Below, piece by piece: positions 28,287 to 36,207 of a stretch of DNA of 41,651 nt. The notes beneath the pieces are model-generated. The model was not told where the DNA came from and did not search any database. It saw only the letters and a program-made list of their open reading frames with translations. Position 1 is the first letter of the stretch; each line of letters opens with the position of its first letter. Location: contig NZ_JAOARH010000132.1 in assembly GCF_025210595.1 (NCBI RefSeq), positions 1-41,651 of the forward strand, in the 5' to 3' direction. This DNA is from Winogradskyella sp. GTDB lineage: Bacteria; Bacteroidota; Bacteroidia; Flavobacteriales; Flavobacteriaceae. The position numbers and the translations under genes are program-made.

Positions 28287-28320
28287 CAAATATGACTATA
28301 AGCTTTTATATTATTAACAA
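28287..28320 (-). promoter_or_regulatory. Possible promoter of asnB
   Basis: On the minus strand TTG (28320-28318), a 23-base spacer and CATATTTG (28294-28287) resemble the consensus with one mismatch in the first base of the -7 box and a slightly long spacer. Confidence 0.35.
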
Positions 28321-28491
28321 CAAATGCTATAATGATTTTAATTTAAAACTTAAAACCTTTAATTATCTTGATATTAAAACTTAAACCACCTCTATTCTTC
28401 TATTTAACTTTTAATCTGTAAACTTTAGGATTTATTTTCGACCGTTAGATCAATTAAAAACTAATTTTACTACAACTAAAAATCAAAAAAC

Positions 28492-29037
28492 ATGAAAACA
28501 ACACGACTAATTTCAGCCATTGCTTTTGCTTTTACATTGCTTCTATCTTTTAATGCTGAAGCTCAAAAATTTTCAGAATTAGATAAAAGCCCTATGGATG
28601 CTTCTTCTTACCCTAGCAATTACAAAGAATCTAACAAACTGATTAAGATTGTTTACAGTAGGCCTCAATTAAAAGGTAGAGAGGTTTATGATTTGGCTAA
28701 ACCAGGAAAAGTATGGAGACTTGGCGCAAACGAAGCTGCTGAACTTAATGTATACACTGACATGGAATTAAACGGAACAAAAATTGAAAAAGGCACATAC
28801 ACTGTTTATGCAATTCCAGGTGAGAAGGAATGGACAATTATTGTAAGCACAGACCTTAATGTTTGGGGAAGTTACTTTTACGATGAAAAAAATGATGTAG
28901 CTAGAATAACTGTACCAACAAGTGAAGGAAGCAAATCACTAGAAGCTTTCTCTATTGCATTTAAAAAGTCTGATGACGGCATACATATGCACATGGGTTG
29001 GGGAACTGTTAGAGTTGCAGTCCCTTTTAAAAAATAA
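28492..29037 (+). CDS. DUF2911 family secreted protein
   Basis: The 181-residue protein has a signal peptide (ending LLLSFNAEAQ) and a DUF2911 domain spanning most of the rest. Recognisable blocks are SPMDASSYPSNYKES, KIVYSRPQLKGREV, GKVWRLGANEAAELNVYTDM, KGTYTVYAIPGEKEWTIIV and FKKSDDGIHMHMGWGTVRVAVPF. The family is common in Bacteroidota and has no known biochemical role. It is a single-gene unit: divergent from asnB, with a weak -7 box (TATTTTCG, 28433-28440) and a strong terminator after it. Confidence 0.92.
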   Translation: MKTTRLISAIAFAFTLLLSFNAEAQKFSELDKSPMDASSYPSNYKESNKLIKIVYSRPQLKGREVYDLAKPGKVWRLGANEAAELNVYTDMELNGTKIEKGTYTVYAIPGEKEWTIIVSTDLNVWGSYFYDEKNDVARITVPTSEGSKSLEAFSIAFKKSDDGIHMHMGWGTVRVAVPFKK

Positions 29038-29063
29038 CACTTTTAATTAAAGCCTCCTTTATA

Positions 29064-29099
29064 AAAAGCCTAGTTATATTTAAACATAACTAGGCTTTT
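29064..29099. terminator. Terminator between the converging DUF2911 and NUMOD4/HNH genes
   Basis: A perfect 14-base stem (AAAAGCCTAGTTAT against its complement) closes an 8-base loop; A and T runs at both edges allow action in both directions. The plus-strand tail continues TTTTCTTTCTTTT. Confidence 0.9.
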
Positions 29100-29115
29100 C
29101 TTTCTTTTAACAAAT

Positions 29116-29715
29116 TTAAAGTGAAGGAATATCACCCCAATTTTCACCTGTTTTAATACGCTGTAATTGCATGGTTGAAATTCCAAATCGTTTAGCAATA
29201 ATTTTTAACCGTGTACGACGGTTAGGATCATTTAGCATTTTTTTAATAAGTCTTACATTGTTTTCTGTAAGCTTCGAATAAGGCCGCTTTTGGTTTTCTT
29301 TAGACGCAATAAAAACAGGGTTTTCCCATTGATGCAATTCCTTTTCTCTCTTAGTTGCCCATTTTAGATTTCTAGCCTCATTATTAAGCTTATCATAATC
29401 TAAATGAATAACATAAACAGCATCTTCTGGCTGTTCTAAAAAAGTTTGCGCAACCAACTTATGAAGATAATAGCCTTTGTATTTATACTTCATATAACCT
29501 CGATACAATTTCCTCTCTGTAGTTTTTACCTTAATATGAGGATATTTATTAAGAAGGTAAGGCTTGTAAATTTTAGGTTCGTCATCAATTAATTTCACTA
29601 ATCTTCCATAATTAGAAATATAAATTATTTCTGTTGGAAGGATACTGTCCTCTTCGGGAAACGCGATTATTTTCCACGCTTCGCCACGATAGTTTTTAAC
29701 ATTTTCAAAGATCAT
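29116..29715 (-). CDS. NUMOD4/HNH-type protein with C-terminal HTH
   Basis: The 199-residue protein has a NUMOD4-like N-terminus (EAWKIIAFP, then TEIIYISNYGRLVKL), an HNH_3-like core at residues 84-120 (LHKLVAQTF, then VIHLDYDKLNNEARNLKW with H104, N111 and N117) and a C-terminal HTH at about 146-195 (KLTENNVRLIKKML, IIAKRFGISTMQLQRIKTGENW). Such proteins resemble phage and intron homing endonucleases, but this copy stands alone between housekeeping genes. The catalytic His and Asn are kept, while the usual HIDG reads HLDY. It could be an active nuclease or a domesticated DNA-binding regulator. Two direct repeats and a palindrome lie right at its start (29720-29779). Confidence 0.82.
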   Translation of the reverse strand: MIFENVKNYRGEAWKIIAFPEEDSILPTEIIYISNYGRLVKLIDDEPKIYKPYLLNKYPHIKVKTTERKLYRGYMKYKYKGYYLHKLVAQTFLEQPEDAVYVIHLDYDKLNNEARNLKWATKREKELHQWENPVFIASKENQKRPYSKLTENNVRLIKKMLNDPNRRTRLKIIAKRFGISTMQLQRIKTGENWGDIPSL

Positions 29716-29719
29716 TTTA

Positions 29720-29760
29720 TAGGGTTTTTAAGTAATTAATTAGGGTTTCTTAAGTACTTA
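29720..29760 (-). repeat. Two direct repeats of about 20 bases abutting the NUMOD4/HNH start codon
   Basis: On the plus strand TAGGGTTT-TTAAGTAATTA (29720-29738) and TAGGGTTTC-TTAAGTACTTA (29741-29760) match except for one inserted C and one substitution. The period is 21-22 bases, two DNA turns. The second ends in the palindrome TAAGTACTTA. The first lies four bases upstream of the ATG of the HTH-containing gene. Confidence 0.7.
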
Positions 29761-29761
29761 G

Positions 29762-29779
29762 AGCTTGTTAAAACAAGCT
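29762..29779. promoter_or_regulatory. Inverted repeat between queE and the NUMOD4/HNH gene
   Basis: AGCTTGTT-AA-AACAAGCT is a perfect inverted repeat with a 2-base spacer. It has no T-run on the minus strand, so it is a poor terminator for queE and a better candidate for a dimer binding site. Confidence 0.5.
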
Positions 29780-29825
29780 AAATAATAATAGGAATATAAT
29801 AAATCTTAGGCGTAATTTTAAATTA

Positions 29826-30458
29826 TTAAGGAATATTTAAATATTTGTGTGTTTGTAGAGACACTTTCCATTTAGGGTTTACCATAACATAATCAACTAT
29901 TTGAGGTATCATTTTTTCACGCTTACTCCATTCTGGTTGTAAATACAAAATGCAATCTTTATTTACTTTTGCAGCCTGTTCTTCGGCAAACTTAAAATCA
30001 TCTTTGTTGTAAACAATACATTTAAGCTCGTGTGCTTTTTGATAAATTTCTTCGGTAGGTAATTTTACTTTCTTAGGTGATAAGCATATCCAATCCCACT
30101 GCCCTGTTAACTTATAAGCTCCAGAAGTTTCAATATGTGTTTGCACACCTTTAGCCTTTAGTTGCTCTGTTAAGGGCTCCATATTCCATGTTAAAGGTTC
30201 ACCACCTGTCACTACAATAATATCGCTATACTTTACTGCATTTTCAACAATTTTAATTGTTTCTGTTGCAGGATGCAATTCTGGGAGCCAACTTTCTTTA
30301 ACATCGCACCAATGACAACCTACATCACAACCTCCAATCCTTACAAAATAAGCCGCTGTTCCTTTATGATAGCCTTCTCCCTGAATGGTATAAAACTCTT
30401 CCATTAAAGGCAGAAGTAATCCTTCATCTATCAATTTTTGTTTTTCTCTTTTTGTCAT
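29826..30458 (-). CDS. queE: 7-carboxy-7-deazaguanine synthase (QueE)
   Basis: QueE is a radical SAM enzyme that contracts 6-carboxytetrahydropterin to 7-carboxy-7-deazaguanine, on the way to queuosine in tRNA. From ATG 30458 it has 210 residues. EEFYTIQGEGYHKGTAAYFVR precedes the [4Fe-4S] cluster motif CDVGCHWC (C44, C48, C51; a CxxxCxxC form). VVTGGEPL follows as the SAM-binding GGEP motif, and HIETSG lies further on. The C-terminal LQPEWSKRE and WKVSLQTHKYLNIP are typical. An in-frame ATG at 30476 adds six residues but lies inside the -7 box, so the inner ATG is chosen. Its substrate chain begins with the FolE product. Confidence 0.95.
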   Translation of the reverse strand: MTKREKQKLIDEGLLLPLMEEFYTIQGEGYHKGTAAYFVRIGGCDVGCHWCDVKESWLPELHPATETIKIVENAVKYSDIIVVTGGEPLTWNMEPLTEQLKAKGVQTHIETSGAYKLTGQWDWICLSPKKVKLPTEEIYQKAHELKCIVYNKDDFKFAEEQAAKVNKDCILYLQPEWSKREKMIPQIVDYVMVNPKWKVSLQTHKYLNIP

Positions 30459-30464
30459 AGCTAG

Positions 30465-30472
30465 CAAATATA
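30465..30472 (-). promoter_or_regulatory. -7 box close to the queE start codon
   Basis: TATATTTG on the minus strand, followed by CTAGCT and then ATG 30458. The spacing of six bases would give a leader of at most a few bases. Confidence 0.5.
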
Positions 30473-30595
30473 TCAATAAGTCTTCAGTATTCCCCTGTTA
30501 GTACTGCTAAAGTAGCAATATAAGCACCTTCAATAGATGAATTCAATTTTATACTATCTTAAAATTACACTATTTTTATGCAAATTTTTTGACCG

Positions 30596-32131
30596 ATGAG
30601 TAATTCTGAAAAATTCATACATGATATCACCGAAGGCAACACTTTTAAAGGCGACTTTATCACTCTAGGTGCTGCAATGTTAGATGGAGAAACAAAAACC
30701 AATGCTTATGTAAATGTACCACTAAAAACCATGAATCGTCATGGATTAATTGCTGGTGCTACAGGTACAGGAAAAACCAAAACTTTACAAATTTTAGCAG
30801 AAAACTTATCAGAAAAAGGAGTTCCTGTTTTATTAATGGATATAAAAGGAGATTTAAGTGGCTTAGCAAAACCTAGTCCTGGACATCCAAAAATCGATGA
30901 ACGTCATCAAAAAATAGGCTTACCTTTTGATGCTAAATCTTTTCCTGTTGAAATCATGACACTTTCAGAACAAGACGGAGTAAGATTACGTGCCACTATA
31001 AGTGAATTTGGCCCTGTCTTAATTTCTAGAATTTTAGGTGTTACCGAAACCCAAGCAGGTATTATTTCAGTAATATTTAAATATTGCGATGATAATAAAT
31101 TGCCTCTTCTAGACTTAAAGGACTTTAAGAAGATGTTGCAATACGCAACTAACGAAGGCAAAAAGGAATTTGAAGAAGCTTATGGTCGTATTTCAACAGC
31201 TTCAACAGGTGCCATCTTAAGAAAGCTTATAGAGATTGAACAACAAGGTGGTGATTTGTTCTTTGGAGAAACCTCTTTTGACACACAAGATTTATTACGA
31301 ATAGATGAAAATGGTCGTGGTTATATCAATATAATAAGATTAACAGACATACAAGATAAGCCTAAATTGTTTTCGACCTTTATGTTAAGCTTATTGGCAG
31401 AAATCTATTCTACATTTCCAGAACAAGGAGATAGTGGAAGACCAGAACTGGTTATGTTTATCGATGAGGCACATTTAATTTTTAACGAAGCCTCAGATGC
31501 TTTGTTAAATCAGATAGAAAGCATTGTTAAACTTATACGTAGTAAAGGTGTTGGCTTATATTTTGTAACTCAAAACCCTACTGATGTTCCTGAAGCTGTT
31601 CTTGGGCAATTAGGCTTAAAAGTGCAACATGCCTTAAGAGCTTTTACAGCAAAAGACAGAAAAGCTATTAAATTAACAGCTCAAAATTATCCAGATACTG
31701 AATACTATGATACTGCTGATGTTTTAACTTCTTTAGGAATTGGAGAAGCATTAGTTTCTGCGTTAGACGAAAAAGGAAAACCAACACCATTAGCAGCTAC
31801 TATGATGCGAGCTCCTATGAGCCGAATGGATATTTTAACCGAAAGTGAGCTTAGTAACTTATTAGCACAGTCTCAATTAGCAAAAAAATACAATCAAGAG
31901 GTTGATAGAGAGAGTGCTTATGAAATGCTAAATAAAAAAATTGAACAAGCTGAAGCTGAAGAAGCAAAACGGAAAGCAAAAGAAGAAAAAGAGGCTCTTA
32001 AAAAAGCGGAAAGCAAAAGAAAATCTAGCTCTAGAAGACGTAGTAATAGACAAAACCCTATTGTAAAGGTACTTTCTAGCCCAACTGTAATTAGAAGTGT
32101 TTTAGGAATTTTAACCAAAATGCTTAAATAA
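30596..32131 (+). CDS. HerA-like (DUF853) ATPase
   Basis: The 511-residue protein belongs to the HerA/FtsK-like P-loop ATPases of the DUF853 type. Walker A is GATGTGKT (residues 54-61) and Walker B is VMFIDEAHLIF near residue 290. Later motifs include LIRSKGVGLYFVTQNPTDVPE and LGQLGLKVQHALRAFT. The C-terminal 70 residues are a charged coiled coil (EQAEAEEAKRKAKEEKEALKK) and a basic tail (KRKSSSRRRSNRQNP). Homologues are often called helicases, but cellular function is not established; no NurA nuclease partner is present in the window. It opens a plus-strand series of genes. Confidence 0.9.
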   Translation: MSNSEKFIHDITEGNTFKGDFITLGAAMLDGETKTNAYVNVPLKTMNRHGLIAGATGTGKTKTLQILAENLSEKGVPVLLMDIKGDLSGLAKPSPGHPKIDERHQKIGLPFDAKSFPVEIMTLSEQDGVRLRATISEFGPVLISRILGVTETQAGIISVIFKYCDDNKLPLLDLKDFKKMLQYATNEGKKEFEEAYGRISTASTGAILRKLIEIEQQGGDLFFGETSFDTQDLLRIDENGRGYINIIRLTDIQDKPKLFSTFMLSLLAEIYSTFPEQGDSGRPELVMFIDEAHLIFNEASDALLNQIESIVKLIRSKGVGLYFVTQNPTDVPEAVLGQLGLKVQHALRAFTAKDRKAIKLTAQNYPDTEYYDTADVLTSLGIGEALVSALDEKGKPTPLAATMMRAPMSRMDILTESELSNLLAQSQLAKKYNQEVDRESAYEMLNKKIEQAEAEEAKRKAKEEKEALKKAESKRKSSSRRRSNRQNPIVKVLSSPTVIRSVLGILTKMLK

Positions 32132-32207
32132 TTTAACCCTAAATCAAAATCACATTCAGAATATCTACGTTTTGAGGTTCTGAAAATTATTCAGTAAAAA
32201 CAAACAC

Positions 32208-32765
32208 ATGAAAAACATTTTTTTTGCACTCATAACTTGTGCAATACTTATAACTAGTTGCAATACAGATAAAGCGTCTAATCCTTTTTTAGTTGAAAAA
32301 CATCATATTGGTTTACTTACAGATTCTACCAAAGTTAAAGACCTTGATGCTGTTTTTATTAACGATTCCGTAGTACGATACATTGCTGGCGATGAGTTTA
32401 CCGGCTCTGTTAATACTATTGAAGTTTTTGAGAAAGGCGGCAAAAAACTTTTGGATTTATCACCTAAAGAAGCTTTAGATTCTACCTCTCTTATTTCAAG
32501 TGTAAGAATTATTGACGAGCGCTACAAAACCAAAAAGAACATCTCTAAACTAAGTACTTTTAAGGATATTAAAGAAGCTTATAAAATTTCAAAAATTCAT
32601 AATTTAATTAATACCATTGTTGTATCAGTTAATGAAATTAATGCCTCTTTTACTATTGATAAAAAAGAATTACCTAGTGGATTAAGGTTTGATATGGATG
32701 CTAGTATTGATGCTATTCAAATTCCAGATCAGGCTAAAATTAAATTCTTTATGGTGCATTGGTAG
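32208..32765 (+). CDS. Lipoprotein of unknown function
   Basis: The 185-residue protein has a lipoprotein signal (MKNIFFALITCAILITSC, Cys18) followed by NTDKASNPFLVEKHHIGLLT. The mature part alternates short strands and helices (DLDAVFINDSVVRY, DEFTGSVNTIEVF, IKEAYKISKIHNLINTIVVSVNEIN) without a known motif. It lies 76 bases after the HerA-like gene and 36 bases before the alpha/beta hydrolase gene, so it may share an mRNA with the latter. A box TACGTTTT lies upstream near 32167, a partial -7 match. Confidence 0.75.
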   Translation: MKNIFFALITCAILITSCNTDKASNPFLVEKHHIGLLTDSTKVKDLDAVFINDSVVRYIAGDEFTGSVNTIEVFEKGGKKLLDLSPKEALDSTSLISSVRIIDERYKTKKNISKLSTFKDIKEAYKISKIHNLINTIVVSVNEINASFTIDKKELPSGLRFDMDASIDAIQIPDQAKIKFFMVHW

Positions 32766-32801
32766 AGTGAAGGTATTAAGAAAACTAAGAAGATTAAACG
32801 C

Positions 32802-33629
32802 ATGAGTACTTTAGTAATAAAATCAATAGGTAGAGCATTAAATGCAACGAGCATAATTTCTTCTAAATACGCTTCTAAAAAAGCTTTAAATTTATTTGCT
32901 TCACCACGTAAAGGACGCTATACAGAAAATCAAAAAAAACTGGTAAGCTCTGCATTATTTAAAGAGCTCACTTACGATAATCTAAAAATTGCTACCTACC
33001 ACTGGCAAGGCAACGGAAAAACAGTTTTGTTAGCCCATGGCTGGGAAAGTAATGTTTCGCGTTGGCAATATATTTTAGAAGACTTAAAAGCTCAAGATTA
33101 CAATATTATAGCCTTAGACGCTCCAGCTCATGGTAGCTCTGATGGTAAACTATTTAATGCTGTTTTATATTCTGAATTTATTAATGTTGTTGCACAAAAA
33201 TTTAAACCTGAAGCCATAATAGGACACTCTGTAGGCGGAATGGCAACAGTATTTTTTATGCACAATTACCAATTAGCTTCAGTAAAAAAAATGATATTAT
33301 TGGGAGCGCCTGCACATTTTACAGGTGTATTTACAAGATATAAATCTATGATGGGCTACAACAAACGGATTTCTAACGGATTAGACAACATAGTTTTAGA
33401 ACGATTTGGAAAACCTGTAGATTACTTTTCAGCAGCAAATTTCACAAAATTAATTGAAGCAAAAGGATTAATTATTCACGATAGAAAAGACAAAATCATT
33501 CCTTTTGAAGACGCACTTCTTTTTGCTAATCGCTATAAAAATTCTGAGCTCATAGAAACACAAGGTTTTGGTCATGGTTTAAAAGACACATCATTGACAC
33601 CTAAAATTATTGAGTTTATAAATCGGTAG
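32802..33629 (+). CDS. Alpha/beta hydrolase
   Basis: The 275-residue cytoplasmic protein has the alpha/beta hydrolase layout: oxyanion-hole region LLAHGWESNVSRW, then LDAPAHGSSDG, the nucleophile elbow GHSVGG (Ser143), an acid in HDRKDKIIPFEDA and the catalytic His in GFGHGL near the C-terminus. There is no signal peptide; the N-terminal 45 residues (LVIKSIGRALNATSIISSKY, then FASPRKGRYT) are a basic extension. The substrate cannot be told; homologues are esterases or thioesterase-like. It is followed after nine bases by the acetolactate decarboxylase homologue, so the two are co-transcribed. Confidence 0.88.
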   Translation: MSTLVIKSIGRALNATSIISSKYASKKALNLFASPRKGRYTENQKKLVSSALFKELTYDNLKIATYHWQGNGKTVLLAHGWESNVSRWQYILEDLKAQDYNIIALDAPAHGSSDGKLFNAVLYSEFINVVAQKFKPEAIIGHSVGGMATVFFMHNYQLASVKKMILLGAPAHFTGVFTRYKSMMGYNKRISNGLDNIVLERFGKPVDYFSAANFTKLIEAKGLIIHDRKDKIIPFEDALLFANRYKNSELIETQGFGHGLKDTSLTPKIIEFINR

Positions 33630-33638
33630 TTACTAATT

Positions 33639-34361
33639 ATGCTAAATAACAAACTAGTTTTCATCCTTTTAGCTCTTATTTGTTTTAATTGCAAATCAAA
33701 TAAGGAAGAACAGCAAAACATTACTTATTCAGATGTTGTTAGTGTTGCTGCAATGAAAGACGTGATGTGGAAAGGCGAGTTGTACGGAAAAATACAATTA
33801 GACACTATTAATCCTAAAAAAGGACTTTACGGTCTTGGCCCTGAAGCTTATTTACGTGGTGAAATAGTTATCAATAACGGAAAAACTTATGTCTCTCGAG
33901 TACTTACAGACTCTACAATGACTGTAAAAGAAATTAAAAACGCTAAAGCACCATTTTTTGTGTATGCTAATGTCAATGACTGGAACAAAATCAAACTGCC
34001 AAGTTCTGTAAAATCTATAAAAGAACTAGAAGCTTTTATTGACAGTAAAACTAAAGATAAAAAACGACCGTTTGCATTTAAACTAGAAGGCAGTGTTTCA
34101 AAGGCTATAATTCATATTCAAAATTTACCAAAAGAAACTAGAGTTTCTTCACCAAAAGAAGCACACCAAGGACAAACTAACTATACATTAGAGAATGAAA
34201 ACACAGAAATAATTGGCTTTTTCTCAACACAGCACCAAGGTGTTTTTACGCATCACGATTCCTTTTTACACATGCATCTTATCACTAAAAACGAAAAGAA
34301 AATGGGACATTTAGATGATGTTATTTTTAATGAAATGTCATTGTTATTACCAAAGTCCTAA
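33639..34361 (+). CDS. budA: Acetolactate decarboxylase family lipoprotein
   Basis: Alpha-acetolactate decarboxylase converts acetolactate to acetoin with a zinc site. The 240-residue product shows the family blocks YGLGPEAYLRGEI, FKLEGSVSKAIIHIQNLP, GFFSTQHQGVFTHHDSFLHMHLI with the His-x-His zinc ligands, and MGHLDDV with the third histidine. Unlike the usual cytoplasmic enzyme, it begins with a lipoprotein signal (LICFNC, Cys18, then KSNKEE), so the mature protein should be tethered to a membrane outside the cytoplasm. No acetolactate synthase lies nearby. It may act on a different, external substrate; the family call is sure, the reaction less so. Confidence 0.85.
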   Translation: MLNNKLVFILLALICFNCKSNKEEQQNITYSDVVSVAAMKDVMWKGELYGKIQLDTINPKKGLYGLGPEAYLRGEIVINNGKTYVSRVLTDSTMTVKEIKNAKAPFFVYANVNDWNKIKLPSSVKSIKELEAFIDSKTKDKKRPFAFKLEGSVSKAIIHIQNLPKETRVSSPKEAHQGQTNYTLENENTEIIGFFSTQHQGVFTHHDSFLHMHLITKNEKKMGHLDDVIFNEMSLLLPKS

Positions 34362-34373
34362 AAGACTTTATTG

Positions 34374-34381
34374 TATTTTTG
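34374..34381 (+). promoter_or_regulatory. -7 box abutting the rluF start codon
   Basis: TATTTTTG, followed by CCCT and then ATG 34386. As for the gene at 11422, a start site a few bases downstream would give a leaderless mRNA. It also separates rluF from the decarboxylase gene that ends at 34361. Confidence 0.5.
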
Positions 34382-34385
34382 CCCT

Positions 34386-35153
34386 ATGTCAGAAGATTTA
34401 AAACGCCTTAATAAATATCTCAGCGAAGCTGGTTACTGCTCTCGTCGCGAAGCTGACCGCTTAATTGATGCTGGTCGTGTTACAATAAACGATGCTGTAC
34501 CAGAAATGGGCACAAAAGTAGCTACTAATGATATTGTAAAAGTTGATGGTGAAATTATTGGCGAACGAAAACAAGACTTTGTTTATTTAGCTTTCAATAA
34601 ACCCGTAGGTATTGTATGTACTACAGATACTCGAGTTGAAAAAGACAACATTATTGATTACATCAATTATCCTAAACGCATTTTTCCTATTGGCCGTTTA
34701 GACAAACCAAGTGAAGGTTTAATCCTCTTAACAGATGATGGAGATATCGTTAACAAAATTCTTCGTGCAAGCAACAATCATGAAAAAGAATATATTGTTA
34801 CTGTAGATAAACCCATTTCCCAAACTTTTATAGAGCGAATGGCAGGCGGTATTTATATTGAAGAACTGAAACAACGTACCAAAAAATGCAACGTTAAAAA
34901 AGTAGATAAATATACCTTTAGCATTGTTTTAACTCAGGGTTTAAATCGCCAAATACGTCGTATGTGCGATTATTTAAACTACGAAGTACAGACTCTAAAA
35001 CGTGTTCGTATAATGAATATAAAGCTAGATACTCCTATTGGAAAATATCGCGAACTTAGCAAAGAAGAGTTTAAAACACTAAGCGAACTTATAAGCGACT
35101 CTAAAAAAACTTTCGACCCAAATCATAAGCGTCAAAGAAAAAGCAGACGTTAA
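34386..35153 (+). CDS. rluF: 23S rRNA pseudouridine synthase RluF
   Basis: RluF isomerises U2604 (and, in E. coli, also a tRNA-Tyr uridine) to pseudouridine. From ATG 34386 it has 255 residues. An S4 RNA-binding domain (RLNKYLSEAGYCSRREADRL, then IDAGRVTIND) precedes the RsuA/RluB/E/F-type catalytic domain with NKPVGIVCTT, the catalytic Asp in FPIGRLDKPSEGLILLT, HEKEYIVTVDKPI and LTQGLNRQIRRMCDYLNYEV. The C-terminal tail is basic (PNHKRQRKSRR). A TTG at 34371 is in frame, but it lies across the promoter box and is rejected as start. Confidence 0.94.
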   Translation: MSEDLKRLNKYLSEAGYCSRREADRLIDAGRVTINDAVPEMGTKVATNDIVKVDGEIIGERKQDFVYLAFNKPVGIVCTTDTRVEKDNIIDYINYPKRIFPIGRLDKPSEGLILLTDDGDIVNKILRASNNHEKEYIVTVDKPISQTFIERMAGGIYIEELKQRTKKCNVKKVDKYTFSIVLTQGLNRQIRRMCDYLNYEVQTLKRVRIMNIKLDTPIGKYRELSKEEFKTLSELISDSKKTFDPNHKRQRKSRR

Positions 35154-35227
35154 TTATATGCTAATTAACAACATAGTTGACTGATTGGTTTTTAACTTTA
35201 AAAATACTAACCAATTACACAACTACT

Positions 35228-36178
35228 ATGAAATTAATCATTACACTTGTCTTTTTTATTTCAGCATTTAGTTTTTCACAGAATGATTATTCGATTTCAG
35301 ACACTAATCCTTATGGATTACCAAATCCTGAAGCACCAGAACAAATCAAAGATTTTGAAGGTTTAATAGGAAAATGTAATTGCAAGTCTGTTACCAGAAA
35401 ACAAGATCAAACTTGGGCAGAACCTGTAGATATGACCTGGGAATGGAAGTACATAATGAATGGTATGGCTGTGCAAGACGAAACCATAAAAGCAGATGGA
35501 AAACACTCTGGCAGTATTCGTCAGTTTATTGCAGACAGTAGTAAATGGTATGTACATTACTATTCATCTAATCTACCTTCAACATCATTACCAACTTGGG
35601 AAGGAGAAAAAAAAGACAACGGAAATATTGTGTTATATCGTGACCAAAAAGCACCAAATGGCATGGAAGGCTTTTACCGATTAACATTCTACGATATTAG
35701 TGATTTAGGCTACAAGTGGGTTGGGGAATGGGTTGACAAAACAGAAAAAGTTGTATTTCCGACATGGAAAATTGATTGTAAAAAGAACACTAACAATGAT
35801 TCAGATATAGGTGTTATAAAGAAAAACACACTAGCGTTTTCAAAAGCTTATATGGATGGAGATATTAATGCCTTGGTAAACATGTATACCGAAGACGGAA
35901 AGATATTTCCTAACAACAGAAAAATAATGTCTGGCAAAAATGATTTATCATCGTATTGGACCATTCCGGAAGGTGTGGACGTTCTATATCACAAAGTCAC
36001 TCCAGATGAAATACATATTGAAAATGACACTGCATACGATTATGGCTATTACGAAGGCAAAACATTAACCAAAGATAAAAAAGAAGTGTCTTGGCAAGGC
36101 AAATACCTTATCGTTTGGAAAAAAGTTAATGATGATTGGAAAATTTATCTAGACATTTGGAATAACGTCGCTAAATAA
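35228..36178 (+). CDS. Secreted two-domain protein: DUF1579-like plus SnoaL/NTF2-like
   Basis: From ATG 35228 the protein has 316 residues with a signal peptide (MKLIITLVFFISAFSFSQ). The first part (to about residue 180) has the pattern of DUF1579-like lipocalin-type proteins (GLIGKCNCKSV, MTWEWKYIMNGMAVQDE, GFYRLTFYDISDLGYKWVG). The second part (about 195-316) resembles SnoaL/DUF4440 NTF2-like domains (AFSKAYMDGDINALVNMYTEDG, YYEGKT, GKYLIVWKKVNDDWKIYLDIWN). No catalytic residues can be assigned. The frame extends upstream to a TTG at 35177, which would place 17 residues before the signal peptide and is rejected. The terminator at 36208 follows. Confidence 0.8.
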   Translation: MKLIITLVFFISAFSFSQNDYSISDTNPYGLPNPEAPEQIKDFEGLIGKCNCKSVTRKQDQTWAEPVDMTWEWKYIMNGMAVQDETIKADGKHSGSIRQFIADSSKWYVHYYSSNLPSTSLPTWEGEKKDNGNIVLYRDQKAPNGMEGFYRLTFYDISDLGYKWVGEWVDKTEKVVFPTWKIDCKKNTNNDSDIGVIKKNTLAFSKAYMDGDINALVNMYTEDGKIFPNNRKIMSGKNDLSSYWTIPEGVDVLYHKVTPDEIHIENDTAYDYGYYEGKTLTKDKKEVSWQGKYLIVWKKVNDDWKIYLDIWNNVAK

Positions 36179-36207
36179 TTCTATCCAGACTTTATCTGCA
36201 AACCCTT

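Noticed and set aside
32148-32190. Inverted repeat TTCAGAA/TTCTGAA before the lipoprotein gene at 32208
   Set aside because: Only seven base pairs with an 18-base loop in AT-rich DNA, which is expected by chance.
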